Origin: Pseudomonas sp. MWU15-20650
GTDB lineage: Bacteria > Pseudomonadota > Gammaproteobacteria > Pseudomonadales > Pseudomonadaceae
Assembly (NCBI RefSeq): GCF_023242475.1
Contig: NZ_JALJFG010000003.1
Span: forward strand, 1 to 64,000
DNA: 64,000 bases
Reading direction: 5' to 3'
In this document: positions 29,504 through 38,549 of the stretch, piece after piece
Layout of the letters: every line of letters begins with the position of its first letter
Position numbering within the stretch: the first letter of the stretch is position 1
The notes under the pieces: generated by a model
Database searches by the model: none
Told to the model about the DNA's origin: nothing
Seen by the model: only the letters and a program-made list of their open reading frames with translations
Program-made: the position numbers and the translations under genes

Positions 29504-30361
29504 TTACCCCTTCATGAAATCAATAAACGCCCGCACCTTCAGCGGCAAATGCCGCGTGTCCGGATACATCGCGTAAACCCCTTGTGGGGCGAAGTGATGG
29601 TCCGCCAATAACCGCACCAACCGCCCCGCGTCCAGATCATCCTGCACCAACCATTGCGGCAACACCGCCACGCCATGGCCGCGACGTGCAAAGGCTTGAA
29701 GCACGGCGGCACTGTCGGCCACCAGCGCGGTAGGGCCGGGGCGGTATTGATGTTCGCCACCGGCCGGGTCGGTCAGGCTCAGTTCCGCCAAACGACCATG
29801 ACCCAACTGGGGCAACTGCTCCAATTCATCCAGCGTGCGTGCCCCGGCCAAGGTCGGTGCGGCCACGGCGAAGACCTCAAACGTCGACAACCGCACCGCA
29901 CGATGGTTGGAGTCCAGCAGGCGCCCCAACCGGATTGCCACGTCAAAACGCTCCGAGATCAAATCGGCATGGGTGGAGGATGTGGATAAGTGAATATTCA
30001 GGTCCGGATGCAAGCGGCGAAAGGCTTCTACCGCTGGGGCGACCACTGCCAGCGCGTATTCCACGGTGGTGGTGAGGCGCAACGTGCCTTTGAGCTGGGC
30101 ATGCTCGGAGCGGGCCTCTTCTACCGCCAGGCGGGCCTCTTCGAGCATACGCGTGCAGCGCAGGTAGAAGCGCTCGCCCGCATCGGTGAGCGCCAGTTGG
30201 CGGGTATTGCGCGTCAGCAGGGTCACACCCAGCTCCGCTTCAAGGCGCTTGAGGTTGAAGCTGACCACGGCGCGGGTCTGGCCCAGTAGATCCGCCGCAG
30301 CGGTGAGCGAGCCGGCCTCGACCACGGCTTTGAAGGTGTCGAATCGATCCAGGCTGACCAT
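29504..30361 (-). CDS. LysR-family transcriptional regulator
   Basis: The 285-residue protein has an N-terminal winged helix (FDTFKAVVEAGSLTAAADLL..VVSFNLKRLEAELGV..LLTRNTRQLALTDAG) and a type 2 periplasmic-binding effector domain. The ATG follows AAAGGAGGG. It is divergent from the MFS gene at 30473, with a 111-base shared control region, and probably regulates it. The ligand is unknown. Confidence 0.9.
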   Translation of the reverse strand: MVSLDRFDTFKAVVEAGSLTAAADLLGQTRAVVSFNLKRLEAELGVTLLTRNTRQLALTDAGERFYLRCTRMLEEARLAVEEARSEHAQLKGTLRLTTTVEYALAVVAPAVEAFRRLHPDLNIHLSTSSTHADLISERFDVAIRLGRLLDSNHRAVRLSTFEVFAVAAPTLAGARTLDELEQLPQLGHGRLAELSLTDPAGGEHQYRPGPTALVADSAAVLQAFARRGHGVAVLPQWLVQDDLDAGRLVRLLADHHFAPQGVYAMYPDTRHLPLKVRAFIDFMKG

Positions 30362-30472
30362 GGGCCACGCCCTCCTTTGTCAAAATATTTTTGACAAACT
30401 AACAGGCAAAACGGCGTATCCCAAACACATCATCGCGCCTACCCTGCGCGCTTCACTCCCAGGATCACGTTC

Positions 30473-31660
30473 ATGACCTACCGCTCGAAAGTCGCCTGGA
30501 TCTTTTTACTGGGCTTTGCCCTGGACCTGGTGAACATGTTCGTCGCCACCGTCGCCTACCCGGATATCGCCCGCGAATTGCACGCCTCGGTCACGCAACT
30601 GGCGTGGATCAGCAATGCCTACATGCTCGGGCTGACCCTGATCATTCCCTTGAGTGTGTGGCTGGCGGCACTCATGGGCGAACGCACGCTGATCGCAACG
30701 AGCCTGCTGCTGTTTGCCGGGGCCTCGGTGATGGTGGGCCAGGCTGGCTCCATCGACGCGTTGATTGGCTGGCGTGCGTTGCAAGGGCTCGGCGGCGGTT
30801 TGTTGATTCCGGTGGGGCAAGCCATGGCGTACCGGCATTTTCCAGCCGCCGAGCGCAGCCAGTTGACGGCGCGGGTGATGTCGGTGGCGTTGCTGGTGCC
30901 GGCGTTGTCCCCGGCATTGGGCGGGGTGATTGTCGACAGCCTGTCCTGGTGCTGGATTTTCTACGCCAACCTGCCATTGGCCTTGATGACCCTGCTGCTG
31001 ACGCTGCTGTGGATAAAACCCGACGCACCTACCAGCACACGCCCGCCCCTGGACCTGGGCAGTATATTCAAACAGGCCGCCAGCCCGATGTTGCGCGTGG
31101 CGATGTGGGTCTACCTGTGTATACCCGGCGTATTTATCGGCACCAGCCTGATCGCCATTCTCTACGCACGCGGCCTGGGGTATGACGCCACCCAAACCGG
31201 CGCACTCATGTTGCCGTGGGCGTTGGCCTCGGCAGTGGCGATTTACCTGAGCAAGAAACTTTTCAATCGCTGCGGCCCCAAACCCTTGTTGCTGGCGGGT
31301 ATGGCGTTGCAATGCGGCGGTATCCTGTTGCTCAACGAGCCTGCCCTGATCATAGCGGCCTACGTCTTGATGGGCCTGGGTGGCAGCCTGTGCAGCAGCA
31401 CCGCGCAGACCCTGGCCTTTCTCGATATCCCCGCCGACCGCATGGGCCATGCCAGCGCCTTGTGGAACATCAACCGCCAAGTGAGTTTCTGCGTGGGCGC
31501 CGCCGTGCTCAGTGCAGTGCTGTCGGCCTTGGATTCCTTCTCCATAACCTTCACGATGGCGGCAGTCTTGACACTGCTACCGCTTTTCGCAGTGCTGCGC
31601 CTGGATGCATCCAGGGTACACACGCTGCTTCACCCTTCCAGCGAGCCCAACCATGATTGA
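30473..31660 (+). CDS. MFS drug-type exporter (DHA2-like)
   Basis: The 395-residue inner-membrane protein has about twelve hydrophobic helices. WISNAYMLGLTLIIPLSVWL and WRALQGLGGGLLIPVGQAM resemble the N-terminal motifs of EmrB/QacA-type proton-driven exporters. It is divergent from a LysR gene and overlaps the next gene by eight bases. The substrate is not evident. Confidence 0.87.
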   Translation: MTYRSKVAWIFLLGFALDLVNMFVATVAYPDIARELHASVTQLAWISNAYMLGLTLIIPLSVWLAALMGERTLIATSLLLFAGASVMVGQAGSIDALIGWRALQGLGGGLLIPVGQAMAYRHFPAAERSQLTARVMSVALLVPALSPALGGVIVDSLSWCWIFYANLPLALMTLLLTLLWIKPDAPTSTRPPLDLGSIFKQAASPMLRVAMWVYLCIPGVFIGTSLIAILYARGLGYDATQTGALMLPWALASAVAIYLSKKLFNRCGPKPLLLAGMALQCGGILLLNEPALIIAAYVLMGLGGSLCSSTAQTLAFLDIPADRMGHASALWNINRQVSFCVGAAVLSAVLSALDSFSITFTMAAVLTLLPLFAVLRLDASRVHTLLHPSSEPNHD

Positions 31661-32054
31661 TTACAGTGATTTTTTTGAAGAAGTGGTCCAGACCCATGTC
31701 GAGATCGAACAATGGTTTGCCGGCGTTGCGCCTGAAGGCACGCTGGAAAGCCTGCTGGCGCGGTTCTCACCTGAGTTCAGCATGATCGCACCCGCCACGG
31801 GTGCGCGGGTCAACACGGCCGGGGTCAATGCGTTGTTCACTCGCCTGGGTGGAATGCGCCCCGGGTTGAAAATCACCTTGAGTGAAATGGCCGGGATTGA
31901 CCGGCATGCACGCGGCGCCACGGTGACTTATCGCGAGCATCAGGTGGATGCCAGCGGCACCCAGACCGACCGCCGTGCCACGGTGGTGTTCGAGAAACAG
32001 GCCAGTGGCGCGCTGCTGTGGCGTCACTTGCATGAAACTTATGTAGCGCCATGA
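31653..32054 (+). CDS. NTF2-like (DUF4440/SnoaL-type) small protein
   Basis: The 133-residue protein begins MIDYSDFFEEVVQTHVEIEQWF and shows the mixed alpha/beta pattern of small NTF2-like proteins (LLARFSPEFSMIAPATGARV, VTYREHQVDASG). It starts inside the exporter gene, so translation is coupled. A ligand-binding or enzymatic role linked to the exported compound is possible but unproved. Confidence 0.65.
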   Translation: MIDYSDFFEEVVQTHVEIEQWFAGVAPEGTLESLLARFSPEFSMIAPATGARVNTAGVNALFTRLGGMRPGLKITLSEMAGIDRHARGATVTYREHQVDASGTQTDRRATVVFEKQASGALLWRHLHETYVAP

Positions 32055-32159
32055 AATAACCGTTCGGCCAGACCCTACAGAAAACAGCGAACGGCCTGAC
32101 ATCATTACGAGGAAGCTATCCTCAGGCTCTCTCACCTCTGTCTAATCACAGGTGAAAGG

Positions 32160-33086
32160 ATGCCAAGCGCTTTCCTGCGAAGCGGTGTGCCGGATGCGCA
32201 CACCACGACTCGCCAGCGGCTAATCAGTCTGATGGACCTGCCCAAACTCTATAGAACCATTGACGCTGACCCGGCCATCGTTGGGGCCGGCGTAGTGCAT
32301 ATCGGCAGTGATTATCAGGTGACGGTACTTCGTGAGTTTGTACCGCTGTGCAGTATCAAGCCGAAGCGGGTGATTCTGCGAGAAGTGACAGGCCCGATTA
32401 TGACTGCTGATGAGTACGCGCATTGGGTGGCAAACTCACCACGCGAGTCGCAGATATGGCGCGAAGCCGCGGGAATGGCCGTAGCATGCGGTGGGGCGGT
32501 GATTGGGATTATTGTTGCCAAGGCAGGCATCGCGTCAGCGCCGCTCAGCGCAGGTTCCAGCCTTGCAGTTACTTACATTGCTTATACAGCTGCAGCCGCC
32601 AGTGCTTTGCAATGTGGCAACGGCCTATGGCGAACCTACAAAGAACTAACCAATCCGTCTGACAACGATTATTACGATAGCCATAGTTGGTATCAGGCAA
32701 TGACCGTAGCCTTGGACGGCATTTCGCTGGTGGGTGCGGGCAGCACGACGTTTGTTACGGTAAAGACCGTCATGACGATCAAAAATACGACAGGCCGCAA
32801 CCTGACCGACATCTTGAGGCGCATGAGCCGCCAGGAACGTGCAAAGCTGACAAACGAAGTACTGCGCCTGCAGAACCCTCGTCATCCTCGCGAAATGATT
32901 CGGTTAAAGCAGCTGGCCGGAACACTCCCCAAACGCTTCAACAATACCCGGATACGCCAAGACCTTCTCACTCAACTCTCCGATCAGGTAGGTGCCGCTC
33001 TGGCGATTACGGGCAGCGGCCTGTCCGGGAATATCAACCCTATCCTTATCGGCATTTATGAAGAGTTCAACAGCCATGAACAATGA
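32160..33086 (+). CDS. Unknown protein with membrane segments, candidate effector
   Basis: This 308-residue protein has no signal peptide. A soluble N-terminal part (about residues 1-100) is followed by three hydrophobic stretches (MAVACGGAVIGIIVAKAGIA; LAVTYIAYTAAAASAL; AMTVALDGISLVGAG) and a basic helical region (RRMSRQERAKLTNEVLR). I recognise no family. Its last 11 bases overlap the next gene, a small membrane protein, an arrangement typical of a pore-forming toxin with its immunity protein. That reading is inference. The ATG follows AGGTGAAAGG. Confidence 0.6.
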   Translation: MPSAFLRSGVPDAHTTTRQRLISLMDLPKLYRTIDADPAIVGAGVVHIGSDYQVTVLREFVPLCSIKPKRVILREVTGPIMTADEYAHWVANSPRESQIWREAAGMAVACGGAVIGIIVAKAGIASAPLSAGSSLAVTYIAYTAAAASALQCGNGLWRTYKELTNPSDNDYYDSHSWYQAMTVALDGISLVGAGSTTFVTVKTVMTIKNTTGRNLTDILRRMSRQERAKLTNEVLRLQNPRHPREMIRLKQLAGTLPKRFNNTRIRQDLLTQLSDQVGAALAITGSGLSGNINPILIGIYEEFNSHEQ

Positions 33087-33531
33087 CATCGATACCCTGC
33101 AGGCCCCCCGAACGTTAAGTCGTTACACCCGACGTTTTGCATTCACGGTGGGTATGGAGGTATCAATGAACTTAGTCAGCATTTCAGGCAACCTGTCACA
33201 TAGCCTGTCGTATTACGCCCGAATAAATTATCTCCCTGGCGAATATGCGGTCGTGGCGGGCATGGCTCTGCTACTGGCAATGTGCATTGGCCTGGCCTTA
33301 GTGGCGGCAGGGTTTCGTTCGGGGCCTCCATTGCTTGTAGGCGTCGCGGCCCTGAACGCCTTGCTTTCGGCAGACTACTTGGGAAACAACCCAGTGACTA
33401 TGTTTGCAGTATTTCCATTGTTTCAATCGCTGTTCTGCCTGCTGATCCTCAATACAAGAAACCACCGCCGCTTCGTCGGCATGCTGCGGGTCAAGCGTCG
33501 ACGGAAAATCAGAGCCAACACACAAACCTGA
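33076..33531 (+). CDS. Small multi-pass membrane protein, candidate immunity protein
   Basis: The 151-residue protein has three or four hydrophobic segments (YAVVAGMALLLAMCIGLALVAA; LLVGVAALNALLSADYL; MFAVFPLFQSLFCLLIL) and a basic C-terminus (KRRRKIRANTQT). The ATG at 33076 lies inside the end of the preceding gene, so both are made together. Membrane location suits neutralising a membrane-active partner. No family is recognised. Confidence 0.65.
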   Translation: MNNDIDTLQAPRTLSRYTRRFAFTVGMEVSMNLVSISGNLSHSLSYYARINYLPGEYAVVAGMALLLAMCIGLALVAAGFRSGPPLLVGVAALNALLSADYLGNNPVTMFAVFPLFQSLFCLLILNTRNHRRFVGMLRVKRRRKIRANTQT

Positions 33532-33560
33532 GGCGGTGCCCAATCCGCCCCTCCCACATT

Positions 33561-34421
33561 TCAGTTTTGTGTTGGGTTGACGATCACGGTGCAGGTAATC
33601 CCGGCCGCCAACAACACGCCGTCCGGCACTTCATCAATGTGAATCCGCACCGGCACACGCTGGGCCAGGCGCACCCAGTTGAAGGTCGGGTTCACATCCG
33701 CAATCAGTTCGCGGCTTTCAGGGTTGTCGCGGTCATAGATGCCGCGCGAGATGCTTTCCACATGGCCCTTGAGCGTTTCGCCGCTCATCAATTGCATGTC
33801 GGCTTTGTCGCCGACCTTGACGTGAGGCAGTTTGGTTTCTTCAAAGAAGCCATAGACCCAGAACGAGTTCATATCCACCACCGCCATTTTCGCCTCGCCG
33901 ATGCGCGCGTAGTCACCGCGATGCACGTTGAGGTTGGTGACGTAGCCGTCCACTGCGGCCACGACCTGGGTGCGCTTGAGGTTAAGTTCTGCGGCTTCCA
34001 GTTGCGCCAGCGCATGCTGGTAATCGGCCAGGGCCGAGTCAGCGATGTTGCTGGCGTCATCGCGGTTTTCCTTGGAGATCACCAGAGCGTCGAGGTCGGC
34101 ACGGCGGTGGGCGTTGACCTTGCGCATTTCCCAGGTGGCCTTGCGCGACGCAACCAATGATTGCGCCTGCTTGACCGCAATGCGGTAGTGCTCGGGGTCG
34201 ATCTGCATCAGCAGGTCGCCCTTCTTCACCAACTGGTTGTCACGCACCGGCACGTCGACCACTTCGCCGGTGACGTCGGCCGCCACGTTGATGATGTCGG
34301 CGCGCACACGACCGTCGCGGGTCCATGGTGTTTCCATGTAATGCACCCACAGCGTGCGGCCAATCCAGATCGCCAAAGCCAGTACCAGCAAGGTCGCGAG
34401 CAGGCTGAAAAACTTTTTCAT
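33561..34421 (-). CDS. Membrane-fusion adaptor (HlyD/AaeA-like)
   Basis: The 286-residue periplasmic adaptor is anchored by an N-terminal helix (LLATLLVLALAIWIGRTLWV). A biotinyl-lipoyl-like half motif (VAADVTGEVVDVPVRDNQLV) pairs with one after the coiled coil (AAVDGYVTNLNVHRGDYA). It follows the DUF1656 and FUSC genes on the same strand and would link the FUSC pump to the outer-membrane channel, as AaeA does for aromatic acids. Confidence 0.88.
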   Translation of the reverse strand: MKKFFSLLATLLVLALAIWIGRTLWVHYMETPWTRDGRVRADIINVAADVTGEVVDVPVRDNQLVKKGDLLMQIDPEHYRIAVKQAQSLVASRKATWEMRKVNAHRRADLDALVISKENRDDASNIADSALADYQHALAQLEAAELNLKRTQVVAAVDGYVTNLNVHRGDYARIGEAKMAVVDMNSFWVYGFFEETKLPHVKVGDKADMQLMSGETLKGHVESISRGIYDRDNPESRELIADVNPTFNWVRLAQRVPVRIHIDEVPDGVLLAAGITCTVIVNPTQN

Positions 34422-34431
34422 CGGGGCATTC

Positions 34432-34632
34432 TCAACGGTAGACGGTCAGCGCCAGGGCGCCGAACAGACAAACGAACAGGCTCAGGCGCAGCAACGCCGG
34501 GTGCCAGAAAAAACGGTACAGGTCGAACCCGGCCAGGAAGCGGTCCAGCGCCCAGGCCAGCCCGGCTGCAATCAGAAACATCAGGGTCATGGTCGGCATA
34601 TAGAGGCCGTGGAAGGCGATTTCACGAGGCAT
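34432..34632 (-). CDS. DUF1656 (AaeX-like) small membrane protein
   Basis: This 66-residue protein has two transmembrane helices (TLMFLIAAGLAWALDRFLAG and LRLSLFVCLFGALALTVY) and the N-terminal PREIAFHGLYMP typical of DUF1656/AaeX. Its start overlaps the FUSC stop by 11 bases. Such proteins regularly accompany FUSC efflux pumps; the exact role is unclear. Confidence 0.87.
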   Translation of the reverse strand: MPREIAFHGLYMPTMTLMFLIAAGLAWALDRFLAGFDLYRFFWHPALLRLSLFVCLFGALALTVYR

Positions 34633-36799
34633 GCGGGGCTCCTTTGAGGGCCGCCAGTGGCGATTGCGGATCCAGCAACGAGGTGCGGATAAAGTGCAGG
34701 TAGCTCTTCACCCGGCGTAGCGCCGAGGTATCGAAGTGCGGGGCGAAGGGTTCGTCGGTGGCCTGCACGCGGCTGATCGCGTGGTCGACGGCGATCAGGC
34801 CGCGCTCCAGGTTACTGGCGCTGGGTTGCAGGAACAGCCGCACCAACGAACGGCCCATCACGCGGATCGCTTGGCGCCAGGGCTGAGACTCGGCATACGC
34901 CGGGTGCACCGGCAGGATCGCCTGTTCCTTGCGCAGCTCGATGATCGCGTGGCCGACCTCCAGCACCACGAACATCCAGCGCAGCAAGTCGCGTTGCACC
35001 TGCGGCTGGCCGACGGCAAGCCCGTAAGCCTGGTGCAGCAGGTCGCGGGTGCGGCTTTCAAAACTCGACGCCAGGCCCTTGAGCTTGCCGCTGATCGCAT
35101 ACACCACTTGCTCACGCAGGTCCTGCTCCAGGCGGCGCCACAACCAGCGGCTGTTGGGCGGCAGGATGATCGCCCCCGCCGCCGCGCACACCAGCATGCC
35201 AATGACCATGGCGATGTAGTCGTTGATAAAGGTGTAGGGGTTGTAGACCGTGAGGTTGTCCGGCACCGAGCCGGTGCTGAAAAAAATCAGCAGCCCCACA
35301 CCCACCCCGGCGTACTGCGGGCGTGAGGCGAGGAAAGAGCCGAAAATGATCACCGGCGCGAGCATCACACACAGCAAAGGAAAGCCGTCGATCCAGGGAA
35401 ATACGAAAAACATTTCGACGAAGCCGACCAACGCGCCGATCAGAGTGCCGCAGGCCATCTGGAACGCCATGCGTTTTGGGTTGGGCGTGGCGGCGGACAG
35501 GCCGACGGTGGCAGCGGCGATCAAGGTCATGGTTGCGCCGCTCGGCCAGGCGGTGGCCACCCAGTAACTGCCGAGCACGATCAGGATAAATGACGCGCGA
35601 ATCCCGGAAGCGGCACAGGCCAGCCAGTTGGTCTTCGGCGTGTAGGCTTCGTCCCAGTCTTCCCGCACATGGTTATGGTCGGCCAGCGAGGCATGGGTTT
35701 GCGCGTAGTTGTGCAGGTCATCGACAAAGCGGTAAAGCAGCTCGTAGGCGGTGTGGAAATCCAACTGTTCGGCTTCCGTGGGGACGCCTTCCTGGAAGAG
35801 AGCCCGCAGGCTACGCACCTTGGCGGGCAACGCCTCTTTATAGGCGCTCAGTTGGTTGACCAGGCGCGCAGCATCAGGGCTGGTGAGGGCGCGGCCAGAG
35901 AACCCATCCAGCACTTCGGCAAGGTCTTGCAGACCGGGCTTGATGGCCGCGACGACGTGGTCCGCCGCGTCCGTGCGCAGGCGTTCAAGCAACTGGTGCA
36001 GCGCGTTGAAACGCGTGGTGATGCTCATGAATTCGCTGTTCAGACGACTGAGCCGGCCGTTGCGCCGGCGCATGTGCGGGTCTTCAAACACAGTGAGGCT
36101 GCGCAGCCCTTCCAGGCCCACGGCTTCGGCAATAAAGCGCACGTTGCTGGCCTCGAAACCTTCACGCTGGCTGCGCCCGCGCAAGCCATCGGTGACGAAC
36201 AACGCAAACACGCCAAAACGCTGGTACAAAGCGTTGCGCATGGCGGCGCTGGCGGTTTGCGGCAGGATCGCGGCGCTGACCAGCGTGGAGCAGAGAATCC
36301 CCAGGGAGATTTCCAACACCCGCCACACCGCCGCCATAAAGGCGCCGTCCGGGTGGGCCAGTGCCGGCAAGCCGACCATGGCGGCAGTGTAGCCGGCGAG
36401 CACGAACCCATAGGCACGGAAGTTGCGGTTGCGCGTCGCGCCGGCGGTGCACATGCCGACCCAGATCGCCAGGGCACCGAGGAACAGCTCGGTGTTCTGT
36501 GCAAACAATGCGATCAGCAGCACCATCACCGCCGACCCCGCCAAGGTGCCGAGAAAGCGGTAGAAACTCTTGGCGAACACTTGACCGCTCTGCGGCTGCA
36601 TCACGATAAATACCGTGATCATCGCGGTGCGCGGCTGCGGCAGTTCCAGGCGCATGGCCAGCCACAGCGTGAGAAACGCGGCGATCAGCACCTTGAAGAT
36701 ATACACCCAGGTCACGCCATCGCTACGTGCCCAGTCAAAGAAACCACGGCGCCACTCAAGGGAATGCAGCCAGCGCAGCGGTGCAGGCAAGGGAGTCAT
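34622..36799 (-). CDS. FUSC-family inner-membrane efflux protein (AaeB-like)
   Basis: The 725-residue protein has two sets of membrane helices (about residues 30-190 and 395-540) each followed by a cytoplasmic domain, the FUSC/AaeB layout. LPQPRTAMITVFIVMQPQSG near residue 55 is the first conserved block. With DUF1656, the adaptor and the outer-membrane factor it forms a four-gene export system, probably for aromatic or weak acids. It begins about 20 bases after the outer-membrane-factor gene stop. Confidence 0.9.
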   Translation of the reverse strand: MTPLPAPLRWLHSLEWRRGFFDWARSDGVTWVYIFKVLIAAFLTLWLAMRLELPQPRTAMITVFIVMQPQSGQVFAKSFYRFLGTLAGSAVMVLLIALFAQNTELFLGALAIWVGMCTAGATRNRNFRAYGFVLAGYTAAMVGLPALAHPDGAFMAAVWRVLEISLGILCSTLVSAAILPQTASAAMRNALYQRFGVFALFVTDGLRGRSQREGFEASNVRFIAEAVGLEGLRSLTVFEDPHMRRRNGRLSRLNSEFMSITTRFNALHQLLERLRTDAADHVVAAIKPGLQDLAEVLDGFSGRALTSPDAARLVNQLSAYKEALPAKVRSLRALFQEGVPTEAEQLDFHTAYELLYRFVDDLHNYAQTHASLADHNHVREDWDEAYTPKTNWLACAASGIRASFILIVLGSYWVATAWPSGATMTLIAAATVGLSAATPNPKRMAFQMACGTLIGALVGFVEMFFVFPWIDGFPLLCVMLAPVIIFGSFLASRPQYAGVGVGLLIFFSTGSVPDNLTVYNPYTFINDYIAMVIGMLVCAAAGAIILPPNSRWLWRRLEQDLREQVVYAISGKLKGLASSFESRTRDLLHQAYGLAVGQPQVQRDLLRWMFVVLEVGHAIIELRKEQAILPVHPAYAESQPWRQAIRVMGRSLVRLFLQPSASNLERGLIAVDHAISRVQATDEPFAPHFDTSALRRVKSYLHFIRTSLLDPQSPLAALKGAPHAS

Positions 36800-36809
36800 T
36801 AAATCCTAC

Positions 36810-38321
36810 TCAGTGATCAAACACGGCAAGCGCCGCCGGGGTCTTGCTTGGGCGTGTCTTGATGTCTTGGGGCACATCACTGCCGGCACCGAGGCCGCCG
36901 CCCAAGGCTGTCACCAGTTCGGCGTGGGCGCTCAGGCGCGCCGCCTGCACCTGTTGTTCGACCTGTTGCTGGCGCAACAGCAAGGTCTGGGCATTCAGCA
37001 CATTGAGATAGTCGGTAAGGCCGCGCTGGTAGGCGATCATCGCGATGTCATAGGTCTTCTGCGCCGAGGCCACCGACTGCGCGGCAAAGGCCGACTGCTT
37101 GTCCATGGATTCGCGGCGGATCAATTGGTCGCTGATGCTCTTGAGCGCGTTGACCAGAGTCTGGTTGTACTGGGCGACGGCGATGTCATAGCCGGCGCTG
37201 GCTTGGCCCAATTGGGAGCGCAGGCGACCACCGTCAAAGATCGGCAAGGTGATCGCCGGGCCGACGTTGTAGTTGAACTTCTGGCCGCTGAGAAACGTCA
37301 GCAGCCCGCCGCCTGTGGCCATGTAGCCGAGGCTGCCGACCAGGTCGACGTTAGGGTAGAAACCGGCGTGCGCCACATCCACTCCGCGTGCCTGTGCGGC
37401 GACCTGCCAACGGCTGGCAACCACATCCGGGCGCTGGCCGAGCAACTGCGCCGGTAGGCTCGACGGCAATTTCAACGGGGCCGCAAGGGACAGGCTCGGG
37501 CGCTTTAATTGTGCGCCCTCCCCCGGACCTTTACCGGCCAATGCCGCCAGCTGGTTGCGGCTCAGGGCGATTTCTTCGTCCAGGGCATCCAACTGGCGAT
37601 GGGTCTCCGGCAGGGGCGTTTCGGCCTGGCTGACGTCGAAATGCGTGCCGATCCCTGCGTCCAGGCGTTTGTTCGCCAGGTCGAGAATCTGTTGTTGCTG
37701 GGCCAATGTGGCGGCGACGATGTCGCGGTCGGCGTAATGCAACGACAACTGGATATAGGCGCGGACCACGTTGTTCTGCAATTCGAGCTGGGCCTGGCGT
37801 GCTTCGGCGACGCTCATATGGGCCAGGTCGACGGCCCGTTCAGTGGTGTTGCTTTCGCGGCCCCACAGGTCAAGTGCATAGCTCAGGCCCAGGGACGAAT
37901 TGTTGTCCCAGGTGTTGGCGCCACTCAGCTCGCCCGGACCGTAGAACTGATCCTTGGGCCAGTTATGGCGCTTGAGGGTGGTGTCACTGTTGATCTGCAA
38001 CGACTCGGCCGACTCGGCAACCCCTGCCATGGCCCGCGCTTCACGCACCCGCGCGGCGGCCATGGCCAGGCTTGGGCTGTTTTGGGTCGCGAGGTCGACC
38101 CAGCGGTTGAGCTGCGGGTCGCCGTAGGCTTGCCACCATTGGGCGGTGGGCCAGTGTGCGTCCCGTACGGCGTTTTGGATCGTCTCAAAGGTGGCCAGGT
38201 TATTGGCGTTGAGGGCATGGCCTTGGGGAGCGATCCCTCCGGTTCCGATGCAGCCGCTGATTGCTAACGATAAAGCCCAAACACTGAGAGCCTTCAGCTC
38301 TCTGCTGATGCGACGCGGCAC
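36810..38321 (-). CDS. Outer-membrane efflux lipoprotein (NodT family)
   Basis: The outer-membrane factor has a lipobox LAISGC near the N-terminus and two OEP repeats with long coiled coils (LNRWVDLATQNSPSLAMAAA; LDLANKRLDAGIGTHFDVSQ; DIAMIAYQRGLTDYLNVLNA). A GTG at 38321 with AGGA upstream gives a plausible basic signal peptide (VPRRISRELK) and about 503 residues. An ATG at 38402 would add 27 residues unlike a signal peptide. It is the first gene of the FUSC efflux operon. Confidence 0.87.
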   Translation of the reverse strand: MPRRISRELKALSVWALSLAISGCIGTGGIAPQGHALNANNLATFETIQNAVRDAHWPTAQWWQAYGDPQLNRWVDLATQNSPSLAMAAARVREARAMAGVAESAESLQINSDTTLKRHNWPKDQFYGPGELSGANTWDNNSSLGLSYALDLWGRESNTTERAVDLAHMSVAEARQAQLELQNNVVRAYIQLSLHYADRDIVAATLAQQQQILDLANKRLDAGIGTHFDVSQAETPLPETHRQLDALDEEIALSRNQLAALAGKGPGEGAQLKRPSLSLAAPLKLPSSLPAQLLGQRPDVVASRWQVAAQARGVDVAHAGFYPNVDLVGSLGYMATGGGLLTFLSGQKFNYNVGPAITLPIFDGGRLRSQLGQASAGYDIAVAQYNQTLVNALKSISDQLIRRESMDKQSAFAAQSVASAQKTYDIAMIAYQRGLTDYLNVLNAQTLLLRQQQVEQQVQAARLSAHAELVTALGGGLGAGSDVPQDIKTRPSKTPAALAVFDH

Positions 38322-38549
38322 GGCAAGCGAATTCCTGAGGTGGTTGACGCGGGGAAGGTGGCGCAATTCTAGGGGGCGCGATGGGGAACGATAAGCTGGC
38401 ATTCCTGTGAATCTTTGTTACCGTTCAGGCGATAATCCGGTGCCGAGCCACGGTTGTTCAGACTTTTATCCAGGCGCTTGAGCACTCTCCCTACAGCGCA
38501 TTGTGTTGCCAGAAAACAAAATAGTGAGCCTTCCTCCCAGGAGCGCCCC

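Noticed and set aside
38380..38549. hrp box before the 736-residue orphan gene
   Set aside because: CCACGGT at 38448 looked promising but no GGAACC lies 15-17 bases upstream and the last base does not fit.
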